A DNA stretch of 64,000 bases, from positions 124,001 through 188,000 of the forward strand of contig NZ_JAFLVT010000008.1 in NCBI RefSeq assembly GCF_017316025.1, read 5' to 3'. The notes beneath the pieces are model-generated. The model saw only the letters and a list, made by a program, of their open reading frames with translations, was not told where the DNA came from and ran no database searches. Source of the stretch: Candidatus Enterococcus myersii (GTDB lineage Bacteria > Bacillota > Bacilli > Lactobacillales > Enterococcaceae). Shown in pieces: positions 45,387 through 55,719 of this stretch; position 1 is the stretch's first letter, and each line of letters starts with the position of its first letter. The position numbers and the translations under genes were made by a program.

Positions 45387-47237
45387 ATGAAGTGGAGTAT
45401 GGGATTGCTTTTAACTTTACTAGGTTTTCAAATGGCAATTGTACCGCCGGAAACTGTCGATTCATCACAGGTTGAAACAAAAAAAGAGACGGTTACAACG
45501 AATGTTTCAGCCAGTACTACTGAAAGTTCAGCCTCAAAGGAAAGCGAAGAGATAAGTGATGCAACTGCAAGTAGTAATGTGATTGAACCAGATGGAACAG
45601 AAACAACAGATGCCAATAATTTGCCCCGCGCCCAACGGAAATTACCAGAAATTAAAAGCACAGCTCCTCTGCAATCACCTTTAACTGCTGCACAAAAGGC
45701 ACAAATTAACGCGTTACCAGCAGTAAATGAAGCACAGCTCAATCGCAATCTTTATGCGCGGAGTAGCACGACAATGACGACAGAGCAGCAAAAAATTGTG
45801 ACCGAAGTAAAGCGTCACTTAAATAAACCCTATCGTTGGGGAGCAGCCGGTCCCAATGATTTTGATTGCTCTGGGTTAGTTCAATACGCTTATTTGAAAA
45901 GTTTAAATATCCCCTTACAGCGGGTGACTTACCAACAAGAAAAGCAAGGTACAGAAGTTGCGCGAAGTAGTGCAAAAGGGCAAAATTTAAATTTGAAAGC
46001 AGGGGATTTACTATTTTATGGTCCCCGGAATGCCACGACCCATGTGGCGTTATACATTGGAGACGGACTTGCGATTCATGCCCCTTATCCTGGTCAGCGT
46101 GTCTCTGCTTTTGCCATTCAATATTTTTATCCAGATTTTGCTCGTCGCATAATCAAAGATGAACTGCCCGTTATTAAAAACGGAACGAGCATTACGATAA
46201 AAAGTGGTGCGTTGAGTTATTCAGATGGCAGTTGGATTCAAAGTGCTGATCGCAATCGGGCCTATACAATTACCGGGTATAAAAAAATTACTGAAAAATG
46301 GGGCAGCCGCAAAATATATGCCGTTAAAGAATCCAAAAAATGGCTGTATGAGTTAGATGTTCAACCGCAAACGAGTAGCTATGGATTACTAGGCAACGGC
46401 ACCATTTTTAGTCTAAAAAGTACGGCGGGTTCGTATCAAAGTGGCGGTAAAATTACAGCAAATGACAAAAAGAGTGCTTTTGTGATTGACAGTGTTCGCT
46501 ATATCCCCAAAAAATTTGGGAGCATTCGCGCCTATCGTGCCAAAGGGAGTAATCGTTGGTATTACGAGTGTGATGTGACACGTCAGGTTAGCAGCTATTC
46601 ACAACTTGGAATAGGCACAGTGTTTAGCTTGAAAAAGACGGCGGGTTCGTATCAAAGTGGCGGAAAAATTACGGCAAATGACAAAAAGAGTGCTTTTGTG
46701 ATTGACAGTGTTCGCTATATCCCCAAAAAATTTGGGAGCATTCGTGCTTATCGCGCCAAAGGGAGTAATCGTTGGTATTACGAATGTGACGTGACACGTC
46801 AGACCAGCAGCTTTAAAGAGTTAAAAGTCGGGACTAAAGTTGTGACGACTAGCCGCGCTACGCACTATCAAACAGGTGGCAAAATTACAAGTGGGGATAA
46901 GAATAAAGTCCACCAAATTGAAAGAATGCGTTTGATTCCCAAAAGAGGCATTCATATGCGGATTTATAAGATGAAAGGCTCAAGCCGCTGGTATTACGAA
47001 GGGGATGTGGCTTTACAAACGAGTAGTTTTAAAGCGCTAAAAAAAGGACAACGGTTAAATGTTAAAACTTCAGCGCGCTCTTATCAAAGCGGCGGTTGGA
47101 TCTTGAAAAGCGACTATAAAAAAACTTTTACCATCAAAAATGTACGAGATATTCGCAAAAAATATGGGAGCATTCGCGCCTATCAAGTTAACGGTAGTAA
47201 CAAATGGTATTACGAAGCTGATGTTAAAGGGAAGTAA
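45387..47237 (+). CDS. Secreted NlpC/P60 peptidoglycan hydrolase with C-terminal repeats
   Basis: 616 residues. A short signal sequence (about 1-18) is followed by a Ser/Thr/Glu-rich linker (about 20-90). The NlpC/P60 domain (about 137-255) has catalytic Cys in FDCSGLVQYAY (about 158), His in THVALYIGDG (about 216) and a third polar site at AIHAPYP. Five C-terminal repeats of about 65-72 residues follow, each ending near RWYYE or KWYYE and containing SYQSGGKI-like turns. They probably bind the cell wall, like SH3b or GW modules. Two central repeats are almost identical in DNA. It should cut peptide stems during wall turnover. Confidence 0.87.
   Translation: MKWSMGLLLTLLGFQMAIVPPETVDSSQVETKKETVTTNVSASTTESSASKESEEISDATASSNVIEPDGTETTDANNLPRAQRKLPEIKSTAPLQSPLTAAQKAQINALPAVNEAQLNRNLYARSSTTMTTEQQKIVTEVKRHLNKPYRWGAAGPNDFDCSGLVQYAYLKSLNIPLQRVTYQQEKQGTEVARSSAKGQNLNLKAGDLLFYGPRNATTHVALYIGDGLAIHAPYPGQRVSAFAIQYFYPDFARRIIKDELPVIKNGTSITIKSGALSYSDGSWIQSADRNRAYTITGYKKITEKWGSRKIYAVKESKKWLYELDVQPQTSSYGLLGNGTIFSLKSTAGSYQSGGKITANDKKSAFVIDSVRYIPKKFGSIRAYRAKGSNRWYYECDVTRQVSSYSQLGIGTVFSLKKTAGSYQSGGKITANDKKSAFVIDSVRYIPKKFGSIRAYRAKGSNRWYYECDVTRQTSSFKELKVGTKVVTTSRATHYQTGGKITSGDKNKVHQIERMRLIPKRGIHMRIYKMKGSSRWYYEGDVALQTSSFKALKKGQRLNVKTSARSYQSGGWILKSDYKKTFTIKNVRDIRKKYGSIRAYQVNGSNKWYYEADVKGK
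46422..46802 (+). repeat. Near-identical 165 bp direct repeat within the NlpC/P60 gene
   Basis: 46422-46586 and 46638-46802, period 216 bp (72 codons). I count seven differences, all at third codon positions and synonymous. Confidence 0.88.
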
Positions 47238-47254
47238 ATCTGGTGAAAATTAAA

Positions 47255-47301
47255 GAAAGACAGAAACAAAAGTAGGATGACTTTTGTTTCTGTCTTTTTT
47301 T
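47255..47301 (+). terminator. Terminator after the NlpC/P60 gene
   Basis: 17 bp stem AAGACAGAAACAAAAGT / ACTTTTGTTTCTGTCTT with a 6-nt loop and a T run. Confidence 0.93.
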
Positions 47302-47933
47302 GCTCTAGTGGTAATACTAACCAATAAGACAGGAATTTTGCTAGCTTTTAAAGTCGATCAGCTAGTTGACGAGCTTTGGCTTTATTTGTGAAATTTTTAT
47401 TTATTATTGTTCTTTTTAATGGAAAAAGTCAGTCAAAGTTAATAAAAATATTTCTTTATTTTGATTGGGATAACAAACGCTATTCATAGCGGAGAAAATT
47501 ATTTTTGTTGATAAATTGCAATATTCTAGATGATAATAATTTTTTAACGATAATAATTATCGTTATTTTGTCTAGAAATGATTATTTTTGAAAAATAAAG
47601 AATTGCTAAAAAACAAACTTTTTATTAAAAAAATGGGAGTGATTTTATTCACAATTAAATAAAAATATGGTAGATTTTTATATAACAACCATTATATAAG
47701 ATTTGTTTTTTATAAAATGAGTAAAATAAGCAGTTCTTATTATGCTGGATAAGCAAGGGAGACGGGAGGCGAGGATTCCAACAAATTTAAAAACAAGCAA
47801 GACAATTATATTTTGACCGCAAATCAAAAAGTGATTTGCGTTATTTTCGTTTTTACTGAATTTTTAGCAGCAGAAGAAAACGAAATATTGTGGGGGAATA
47901 ACATTTTTTTGGGAAATAAGGGAGGATGCAATT
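47302..47933. other. 630 bp AT-rich leader region of the LPxTG protein gene
   Basis: No gene. It contains two hairpins: AACGATAA / TTATCGTT (47546-47564) and CGCAAATCA / TGATTTGCG (47818-47840). The first follows other AT-rich palindromic sequence. A long 5' leader or a distal promoter is possible. Near 47319 a fragment CAATAAGACAGGAATTTTG resembles part of the dispersed repeat in opposite orientation. Confidence 0.5.
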
Positions 47934-50900
47934 ATGGAAAGAAAACAAAAAAGATTTAACTGGATAACATTTTTGACAATCTTGTTGACGCTTTTTCCGT
48001 TTGGGGAGGCACTTTTTAGTGGCGGAGCAGTTTTAGCGGCAACAGCAACAGATAAAACTATGCATACTGTTTTTCAAAATGAAGCAGGTAATGCCCGAAT
48101 CACCTATAGTGTGGATGAAAAAAATAAGGAAATACAGTGGTTGATAGATTACAACAAGGCTGCTAGTGAATTACCCCGCGCCATTGGTTTTTCGCTTAAA
48201 AGTGGCAACGAAGAAGTGACACCAACGGCAATTCAAAGTAATGCAGGTGACATCTTTACTTATGCCGCTGGTTTTTTACAGACCGCCGCTGAAAAAACAG
48301 CACAATTAGGCCATCAAGTTGCTTTTACTACGCCATATCGACACCAACTGACGATTACACCGCAAATTTTGGCTTATGATTTAAAAGGTGGAAAAACAGA
48401 TTTATTAGCACAAACCACACCGCTAACGGTAACACTGCCAGCTCTATCTGCCAAAAAAGACACGCAGTCAACCAGTAAACCTGCAGAAAAAGGTAATGAA
48501 AACAATAGCCCAAGGGTTAACGCCAAAAATCAGGTGCTACAACGCGCTACAGCGCGTACAAAAGAAAAAGGCAATGAAGCCAATCTGGTGGATTTAGACA
48601 CAGAAAATTTTTTAGGGGATAATCAAACAATTTTATTGAATGCTACTTTAAAAGACGATCAAAATCAGGAAATTAAAGATGGCGATAGCATTGTGATTGG
48701 TCAGAATATTCTTTTGGAATATAACTGGCAATTACCTGAAGGTCTGCGTAAAGAAATGCTGGGTTATACAGCTAATGCAGGGGACAATGACTTTCAAGGG
48801 GATTATTTTACTTTTAAATTACCAGAAAATTTCCACATTCATCCTACAACAGCTGATCAAACAATTTCAGGCGAGTTAAAAGATGGGCAGGGGATTTGTT
48901 TTGGTCGTTTTAATATTCAAGCAGATGGAACGGTAACCCTTCATTTTTCCGATAATATTGAAGGACGCAACGATATTTCCGGTACTTTTTATGTCGCTGG
49001 TACTGTCAGTGACGTAAAAGGAAATACAACGGGAAATGTAGAGGTAAAAGTTCCCTTTGTCCAAGAAGATAGCGATACGACAGTTCATATTGAAGAACCT
49101 GACTACAAAGCTTTGGAGAAAACTGTTGGTAAAGTAAGCTATGGCAGTAGTGAAAAGGCCAATGTAACGTGGACAATTATCGGCAATAAATATGGCACAG
49201 AAATGACAGCCGGTAAAATTACAGATACATTACCTGAACATCTGACGTGGACTAAAATTACGGTTTATGAATACGACGTAGCCGATGTGAAGCCTGATGG
49301 AACATTAAATGGTACCGGCAAAGATGTTACCAAGTCGGTTGTCATTGGCAGTGACAAAACCAAAGTCGCTGTGGACTTACCAACGCCGACAAGTAAAGTT
49401 TATAAAGTTGTGGTAGCAACAGAAATTGATTTAACAAAACTTTCTTTGGATAAAGTAGTGAGCACTGATGGAAAAAAAGTGACTTATACTAGCCCAGATA
49501 TTAAAAATGAAGCACACTTAACTGCAAAAGAAGGTTTAGATTTGACGGCAGTGGCCTCTACTACTGTCGTGGGCAGTGCTACTGTGACGAAAAGTTATGT
49601 GGAACAATATGGCGAGATTATTAACTGGAATATTGTTTACAAGCAAAAAGATGCCAGTTTGCCAGCAGTCGATATTTATGAATTACCGGATGGAAATCAA
49701 GATTTTTGTACCAAAGATGGAACACCAATTACAACGGCAAAGCAGCTGCAAGATTATTTGCAAGAAATAACAGTACCCAAAACACAAGTTACCGTCAGAC
49801 AAGATGCCGGCAAATATGTTATTACGATTCCAAAAGGAACAAAAGGACAAGTGAGCATTCCGATTTACACCAAATTAAAAACAGGTACTACGGTAACTTC
49901 AGTAGCCAATACTGCTTCTTTTACTGATAATAGCGGCAGTAAAGGCACACATCATTTAACTAGTGGGGTGGTAAAAGAAGTCAATGGTAAGGCTGTTGAC
50001 TTTACGAATAAAACCATTCCTTGGGCAATTACGATTAATAAAAAACGCAGTGGTAAAAATGATGCAATCAAATTGGATAAATGGTCAATCACCGATACAT
50101 TGCAAAATGACATGTATATTCCAGCTAGCACTGCAGCAGATTTAAAAGGAAAAATTACCGTTACCCGTTATGACAAGAATAATAAGTTGATAGGGTCATT
50201 TACTAATTTTACCGTTACCATCGATGAAAAAAATGCCAATGGTGTTACTAAATTTACCGTTAGTTCTACGCTAGAAAAAGCTTCTGACGATTACTTTATA
50301 ATTCGATTTAAATCAAATTATGAAACATTAGCCGATACGATGGTGAATCAGGTTGTTTATAACTATTCAAGTAACGGCGTAAAAGGCCAACAAAATGGAG
50401 AAGGTAAATATGAACATAAAAGCTACTACAATATTGATTTAGATAAAGCCGGCACGTACCGCTATGATAAGAATACTAAAAAACACTATGTAAATTGGGG
50501 CGTGACGATTAACGCACAAGGGCACTATTATGGTGAAGATGCACAGGTCGTCGATGTCTTAAACCCCGGGCAAACATATGTGGAAAATAGTTTTAAAGTC
50601 TATGTTAAAAAAGGGGATAACTTTGAAGAAGTTACAGAAAATCCACCTTTGAAGCTGCAAAATGATAATGGAAAGTTAACGATTACCGGTTTTAAAGCTG
50701 GCGAGCAGACAATTTATAAAGTTACGTTTGATGTAGTAGTAAAAGATTTAGAAAATGAAAGCAATATCCCCTCTGGAATCGTGAAAAACACAGTGCAATA
50801 TAGCGATCGTAATAATGCAGAAATTAAAAAAGACGCACAGCTTAGTCTAGACAATAACAAAGCCTACGTTACCAAAGAAAAAAATGCGGCAGGCGTTGTG

Positions 50901-53900
50901 ACAAATGATCCGGATTACCCGGGTAAAAAGATTACAGCCTATCAGGTCACAGTAAATCCAGCGGGCTTCATCTTGTACAACGTGAATGTTGCGGATGAAC
51001 CAAATGAATTTTTAAATCTTATTCCAGCAAGTTTTAAAATTATGGACGATAACTACGAGTTGAAATTAAATCAAGACTACACGGGGAGCGTTACACCGCG
51101 AGGTTATATTATTACACTGACAGGTCCATATGAAAAATTGGAAAAAACATTACAAATCACCTATAAGGCAGAGGTCAATCCAATTGGACAACCGGGAAAA
51201 GAAATCCAATTGAAAAATACTGTCAAAGTAACAGGTGATAATATTACGCAAAAAGAAATCACAGATACAACAGAAGATAAATTCAAAATTTCAGATGCTG
51301 GTGGGACCGCACAAGGTGTTACCCATAAAATCACATTGCACAAAGAAGATCAGCATAGCCAAGCAGCGCTGGAAAATGTTCGTTTTGATTTGTATCGCAA
51401 AGGATCTGACGAAGCAATTGATACCAAGCAGACAGATACTTCAGGAAATTTAACATTTGAAGGACTAACTTATGGAGAATATATCATAAAAGAAGGCCAA
51501 GCATTAAGTGGTTATTATATCAGTCCAGAATTAAAAGCAGGAATAAGCGTAGTAATCAAAGAAAATGGTAATTCTCAAGCGCAAACCATTTCTTTGAGCT
51601 ACACAAATGAGCAAGTCGGAAATTTAAAACTGATAAAAAGTGATGCCGGAACAAAAGATAAGAAATTAGCAGGTGCCGTTTTTGCCTTGTACCATGCAGA
51701 TGAAAAAGGCAATGCCACAACCCAAGTTACAGAAGATGCGCATGGTAAAAAACTAGGTGCAACGGATACCCATTATTTCACCACGCAAAATGACGGTACT
51801 ATTTTGGTCGAAAATCTACTTCCGGGTAAGTATATTTTTAAAGAAATTACAGCGCCAACAGGCTATGAATTACCGCAAGATTTGTATAGCACAGTGGTGC
51901 AAGTAAAAGCTGACGCAACGCAAACAGCAACTGTAACCAAGACAAATGAAGTTTTAAAAGGTACGATTCAGTTGAAAAAAGTTGCTGAAAAAACGTTAAC
52001 AGCATTGCAAGGAGCGGAATTCACCTTAACGAGTGAGCCCCTTCAGACACCTGTAGTTAAAATGAGTGAAGCTGATGGTAGCTTTGGTTTTGATTTAGCA
52101 TATGGCTACACTTATACAATTACGGAGACAAAAAATCCCAATGGTTATAAAGGCGATTTTGTCTTAACGCAGATCGCTTTAAATGAACAAGGAAAAGTGA
52201 CAGTGGCAGGTAAAGAATTAACAGAGGCAGTTTACTCTGTGACCAATAAATTAATCACGACTGAAATTGCCGGTACTAAAACATGGAATTTAAAAGGCAA
52301 TGATGAAGCGGGCGTCATGCCAAATGAAATTACAATTCAATTGGAACGAAAACAAGCAAACACACCGGATGCAAATTATCAAATTGTTGATGAAGTTAAG
52401 ACAAATGCGACAAAAGGGTGGCACTATCAATTTAGTAATTTACCAGTTTATGATGTTGATGCCGCTGCTGGTGTGAAATTTAGCTATCGGATAAAAGAAG
52501 CTCCCTTAGCTGGTTTCGACAGCCAAGTTACAGGAACTTCACTTACCAATACTTTAAAGACTCAAAATATTAGTGGTGAGAAAACTTGGGATGATTTGGC
52601 TAGAAAATATGCGGTCATACCAACTTCTATTACGGTGAATTTAGAGGTTAGTTGTGATAATGGAAAGAACTGGCAAGCTTTCAGACGCAACCAAGTTCCT
52701 GTTAAGGCAGTCGTGACAGCGCCGAAGTGGGCCTATAGTTTTACCGATTTACCGTTGTATGATGAACAAGAAAATCGCCTAACTTATCGGGTGAAAGAAG
52801 ATGTTCCTACTGGTTTTGTAAGTCATGCCAATGAATACAATTTGCACAATGGAATGGAGACGACAGAAGTTAGCGTTGATAAAATTTGGCTTGATCAAAG
52901 TGATCACTATGGCATGCGCCCAGATGGACTAGACTTTACGTTAAAAGTCAAAGTTGAAAAACAGTGGGTAGATTTTGAAGATATTTTTAAAGTTGACAAA
53001 AAAATCACCTTGCATAGCAGTGATAGCGATAATATTTGGCGTGGCACATTTACCGATCTGCCAAAATACGATGCCACTGGAAGTTTGATACAATACGGCG
53101 TAGCCGAAAATTTAGTGGGGATTAAAGAAGCCTATACCCCGCAAGATGAAGAAGCTGGAGCCGACCATTACGTAAAAGAAGTTGCCGAAAATGGAAGGGT
53201 AACGTTTACCAATTGTCTGCGGGAAATCTCAGTGAGTGTGACCAAGCAATGGCAAGATTTTGACAATCAATTTGAAAGTAGACCCGAAATTGTAACCTTT
53301 GAATTGCAGTCTTGGCCAGAAGGAACACCAGAAGCATTAGCCCAAGTTGTAAAAACGCCGACAAACAAGACAGGCCGTTATCAATTAAGCGGTCCAGATT
53401 ATGGGACGGTGACAGTCAGTGGATTGCCAAAAGCCGATCATACGCAAAAAACGTTGCATTATAAATTTGTGGAAGTAAAGACTGCCGCTAACTATGAAGC
53501 TGTAACGAATTTTTCTGCTGATGGCAGTCAAGTGATTACAAATCAGCTAATTACCACCAGCGTTGCAGGAAAGAAAACGTGGCAAGATGCCAATGATGCG
53601 GCCAAAGCTCGTCCAACCCAAATTAAAGTCCAACTTTTGCAAAATGGTCAAGCTATGAGTGGTGCAGCTTACAGGAAAATTGTGACTGCTGCTAATGATT
53701 GGCATTATGAATTTAGCGACCTGCCGAAATTTGATCAAAATGGCAAAGCTTATGTTTATTCCGTCAAAGAATTGGATATCCCGACCGGTTATGAAGCCAT
53801 TGTCAAAGACATGGACATTACAAATTACTTGCAGAAGGTGACCTACAATGTCCAAAAAGTTTGGATCGATAATAACGCAAGTAGTCGACCAGATAAAATT

Positions 53901-54359
53901 TCTGTCGCGTTAACTGCCAATGACCAAGTAGTGGCGACTGCTGTTTTGTCTGCTGATAATTCGTGGCAGTATACGTGGGAACAAATGCCGCAAATTGACG
54001 AAAATAATCAGGTGATCAACTATCAAGTTGTGGAAGTTGAGGTGCCAAATGGCTATGGTGTAACCTATGCACAACAAGGAAATGATTTTGTGGTAACCAA
54101 CACGTTGTTGACTACGCCGGTTGTACCTACTACGCCAGGAATACCAACAACACCTACGACACCAACTAATACACCAACTACTTCACTGCGGGCAAGATTG
54201 CCGCAAACAGCGGGCACACTATCTGATACAACAAGCACAACGACGCGCCGCCGTTTACCAAATACCGGAAGCAAAAATACTGCTTTACCATTTTATGGTT
54301 TACTAGTATTGCTTAGTGTTGCTGCTTGTGGCTGGTTTGTTTACCGTAGAAAAATATAA
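47934..54359 (+). CDS. Large LPxTG-anchored surface adhesin with SpaA-like and Cna-B repeats
   Basis: 2141 residues after a GGGAGG site. Signal peptide with hydrophobic core and cleavage after about residue 36 (VLAA). Residues about 200-1120 hold several adhesin/isopeptide-type modules (for example KVSYGSSEKANVTWTI, AVDFTNKTIPWAI, KKHYVNWGVTINA), similar to collagen-binding MSCRAMM regions. Three SpaA-like modules begin about 1130, 1228 and 1342. Six Cna-B modules begin about 1441, 1542, 1642, 1762, 1873 and 1966, each with a KTW/KxW start and an RP or NEI segment. The end has RLPNTG (about 2107), a hydrophobic helix and YRRKI, so sortase should anchor it. Ligand not predictable. Confidence 0.9.
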   Translation: MERKQKRFNWITFLTILLTLFPFGEALFSGGAVLAATATDKTMHTVFQNEAGNARITYSVDEKNKEIQWLIDYNKAASELPRAIGFSLKSGNEEVTPTAIQSNAGDIFTYAAGFLQTAAEKTAQLGHQVAFTTPYRHQLTITPQILAYDLKGGKTDLLAQTTPLTVTLPALSAKKDTQSTSKPAEKGNENNSPRVNAKNQVLQRATARTKEKGNEANLVDLDTENFLGDNQTILLNATLKDDQNQEIKDGDSIVIGQNILLEYNWQLPEGLRKEMLGYTANAGDNDFQGDYFTFKLPENFHIHPTTADQTISGELKDGQGICFGRFNIQADGTVTLHFSDNIEGRNDISGTFYVAGTVSDVKGNTTGNVEVKVPFVQEDSDTTVHIEEPDYKALEKTVGKVSYGSSEKANVTWTIIGNKYGTEMTAGKITDTLPEHLTWTKITVYEYDVADVKPDGTLNGTGKDVTKSVVIGSDKTKVAVDLPTPTSKVYKVVVATEIDLTKLSLDKVVSTDGKKVTYTSPDIKNEAHLTAKEGLDLTAVASTTVVGSATVTKSYVEQYGEIINWNIVYKQKDASLPAVDIYELPDGNQDFCTKDGTPITTAKQLQDYLQEITVPKTQVTVRQDAGKYVITIPKGTKGQVSIPIYTKLKTGTTVTSVANTASFTDNSGSKGTHHLTSGVVKEVNGKAVDFTNKTIPWAITINKKRSGKNDAIKLDKWSITDTLQNDMYIPASTAADLKGKITVTRYDKNNKLIGSFTNFTVTIDEKNANGVTKFTVSSTLEKASDDYFIIRFKSNYETLADTMVNQVVYNYSSNGVKGQQNGEGKYEHKSYYNIDLDKAGTYRYDKNTKKHYVNWGVTINAQGHYYGEDAQVVDVLNPGQTYVENSFKVYVKKGDNFEEVTENPPLKLQNDNGKLTITGFKAGEQTIYKVTFDVVVKDLENESNIPSGIVKNTVQYSDRNNAEIKKDAQLSLDNNKAYVTKEKNAAGVVTNDPDYPGKKITAYQVTVNPAGFILYNVNVADEPNEFLNLIPASFKIMDDNYELKLNQDYTGSVTPRGYIITLTGPYEKLEKTLQITYKAEVNPIGQPGKEIQLKNTVKVTGDNITQKEITDTTEDKFKISDAGGTAQGVTHKITLHKEDQHSQAALENVRFDLYRKGSDEAIDTKQTDTSGNLTFEGLTYGEYIIKEGQALSGYYISPELKAGISVVIKENGNSQAQTISLSYTNEQVGNLKLIKSDAGTKDKKLAGAVFALYHADEKGNATTQVTEDAHGKKLGATDTHYFTTQNDGTILVENLLPGKYIFKEITAPTGYELPQDLYSTVVQVKADATQTATVTKTNEVLKGTIQLKKVAEKTLTALQGAEFTLTSEPLQTPVVKMSEADGSFGFDLAYGYTYTITETKNPNGYKGDFVLTQIALNEQGKVTVAGKELTEAVYSVTNKLITTEIAGTKTWNLKGNDEAGVMPNEITIQLERKQANTPDANYQIVDEVKTNATKGWHYQFSNLPVYDVDAAAGVKFSYRIKEAPLAGFDSQVTGTSLTNTLKTQNISGEKTWDDLARKYAVIPTSITVNLEVSCDNGKNWQAFRRNQVPVKAVVTAPKWAYSFTDLPLYDEQENRLTYRVKEDVPTGFVSHANEYNLHNGMETTEVSVDKIWLDQSDHYGMRPDGLDFTLKVKVEKQWVDFEDIFKVDKKITLHSSDSDNIWRGTFTDLPKYDATGSLIQYGVAENLVGIKEAYTPQDEEAGADHYVKEVAENGRVTFTNCLREISVSVTKQWQDFDNQFESRPEIVTFELQSWPEGTPEALAQVVKTPTNKTGRYQLSGPDYGTVTVSGLPKADHTQKTLHYKFVEVKTAANYEAVTNFSADGSQVITNQLITTSVAGKKTWQDANDAAKARPTQIKVQLLQNGQAMSGAAYRKIVTAANDWHYEFSDLPKFDQNGKAYVYSVKELDIPTGYEAIVKDMDITNYLQKVTYNVQKVWIDNNASSRPDKISVALTANDQVVATAVLSADNSWQYTWEQMPQIDENNQVINYQVVEVEVPNGYGVTYAQQGNDFVVTNTLLTTPVVPTTPGIPTTPTTPTNTPTTSLRARLPQTAGTLSDTTSTTTRRRLPNTGSKNTALPFYGLLVLLSVAACGWFVYRRKI

Positions 54360-54370
54360 TCATGTAGTTA

Positions 54371-54436
54371 AAAAACAGTACCTACCAGGATGTAAACAGT
54401 AATTTTACTGCTTACTTGGTAGGGCTGTTTTTTTTT
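54371..54436 (+). terminator. Terminator after the adhesin gene
   Basis: Arms CCTACCA and TGGTAGG with flanking ACAG / CTGT pairs and a long T run; an inner hairpin GTAAACAGTAA / TTACTGCTTAC may form. Confidence 0.75.
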
Positions 54437-54594
54437 ATAAGCTGCTAGTTGTCAGCTAGTCTGACTGCAAGGGAGCCTAAAATATTTTTTTAAATATTAA
54501 AAATAACGCACAATAGCTCCTGGCAGTAGCATTTCTTGTCAAAAACAGGTAACATGAATTTAATGAGAGTATACTTTGACAAGGGGGAAGGGAT

Positions 54595-55215
54595 ATGAAA
54601 AAACTTATTTTAACCACAGTTGTATTGAGCGGGTTAATTTTAGCTGGCTGTCAAAACAATAATGACAAAAATAATAACAATGCAAGTAGCGAAAGTACGA
54701 CGGTAACCTCAAGTGTAGCAACAAGTGAAAATCAAACTTCAAGTAGCAAAGTAGAATCAACGGTTACTGATAAAAATGGAATTATCATGCCGAAAAATGA
54801 ATTGTTTGAAGAAACGTTAACTAAATTTAAATCTGCCCATACAGAAGCGATTATTACCAACTTTAAATGGGAGGCGCAAGGGCCAACCGGTCAAGTTGAG
54901 ATTGAAGGCGAAGACAGTAGCCAAGAATACAACATGATTTTTGATCATAGTGGCAAACTAATCGGCGATACCAGCAAAGTTAACGATGATAAAAACTGGC
55001 AAGAAGATGAAGTGAAAACCGATGCGGTGCTGACTTTGACAGATGCAATCAAAAAAGCACAAGAGCAAGCGGATGGATCAATTACTTCTGCTGAATTGGA
55101 AAAAGATGATGGTGTGACCAAATGGGAACTAAAGATATTACACACCAATCAAGAAATTGAAATTACACTGGATGCACAAGGTGGCAAGGTTTTAAGTAAA
55201 GAAATAGATGATTAA
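54595..55215 (+). CDS. PepSY-domain lipoprotein
   Basis: 206 residues. Signal peptide with lipobox LAGC (Cys about 19), then a low-complexity Asn/Ser/Thr linker (20-60). Two PepSY-like modules follow: about 65-125 and 140-205, the second with LTDAIKKAQEQADGSI and WELKILHTN, ending GGKVLSKEIDD. PepSY proteins on the surface are thought to modulate extracellular peptidases; the target here is unknown. SD GGGGGAAGGG. Confidence 0.82.
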   Translation: MKKLILTTVVLSGLILAGCQNNNDKNNNNASSESTTVTSSVATSENQTSSSKVESTVTDKNGIIMPKNELFEETLTKFKSAHTEAIITNFKWEAQGPTGQVEIEGEDSSQEYNMIFDHSGKLIGDTSKVNDDKNWQEDEVKTDAVLTLTDAIKKAQEQADGSITSAELEKDDGVTKWELKILHTNQEIEITLDAQGGKVLSKEIDD

Positions 55216-55223
55216 AACCTAAG

Positions 55224-55256
55224 ACTGTGACTATTTGTTGCAGTCTTTTTTTTTAT
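55224..55256 (+). terminator. Terminator after the PepSY gene
   Basis: Stem AAGACTGTGAC / GTTGCAGTCTT with a T run of nine. Confidence 0.75.
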
Positions 55257-55454
55257 TTTGAGAAAAGTACAAAATTTTTTTACAGTAAGAATAACGGGAC
55301 CTAATCAAAAATACGAAAAAATTTGCGCGATTTTTCTAAAGGATAAGCTGTGGCATAATTTTTTTGTGCCAGAGACCTTTCGTCAATTTTTTCTAGGTGT
55401 AAAATCTTTGGAAAACAGCATTTAGACTAAATTGTCATGATTTTTGCAAATATT

Positions 55455-55463
55455 TGTTATAAT
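55455..55463 (+). promoter_or_regulatory. Promoter of the AbrB-like/GNAT/TMEM175 gene group
   Basis: Extended -10 TGTTATAAT, with TTGTCA at 55432-55437 as a distant -35 candidate (20 bp spacer). Confidence 0.6.
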
Positions 55464-55485
55464 ACGTAAAAAAGGGGGGAGTCCG

Positions 55486-55719
55486 TTGGCAGAAATGCGA
55501 AAAAAACGCCTGATGCAAGTAGAAAATCAAGTAGTATTGCCTTTAAGTCAGGAGTTTTTAACCAAAAATAATTTACAGGCTGACAGTATTGTGAATGTCG
55601 ATGAAGCACTATTAGCACAAGCTTTGACGGAACTTTCCAAAGAAGATATTTTAGAAGATGTCTTAGCAAAAGTGATGAACCAATATGCAGATGAAGAGGA
55701 AAAAAATGATGGAAATTAG
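55486..55719 (+). CDS. Small protein, possibly AbrB/MazE-like
   Basis: 77 residues from TTG 55486, after GGGGGGAG; ATG 55495 is an alternative. The first half, NQVVLPLSQEFLTKNN then SIVNVD, resembles the swapped-hairpin fold of AbrB/MazE-type DNA-binding proteins; the second half is acidic and helical. It could be a regulator or antitoxin, but no toxin gene follows: the next gene is an acetyltransferase that overlaps it. Identity is uncertain. Confidence 0.5.
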   Translation: MAEMRKKRLMQVENQVVLPLSQEFLTKNNLQADSIVNVDEALLAQALTELSKEDILEDVLAKVMNQYADEEEKNDGN

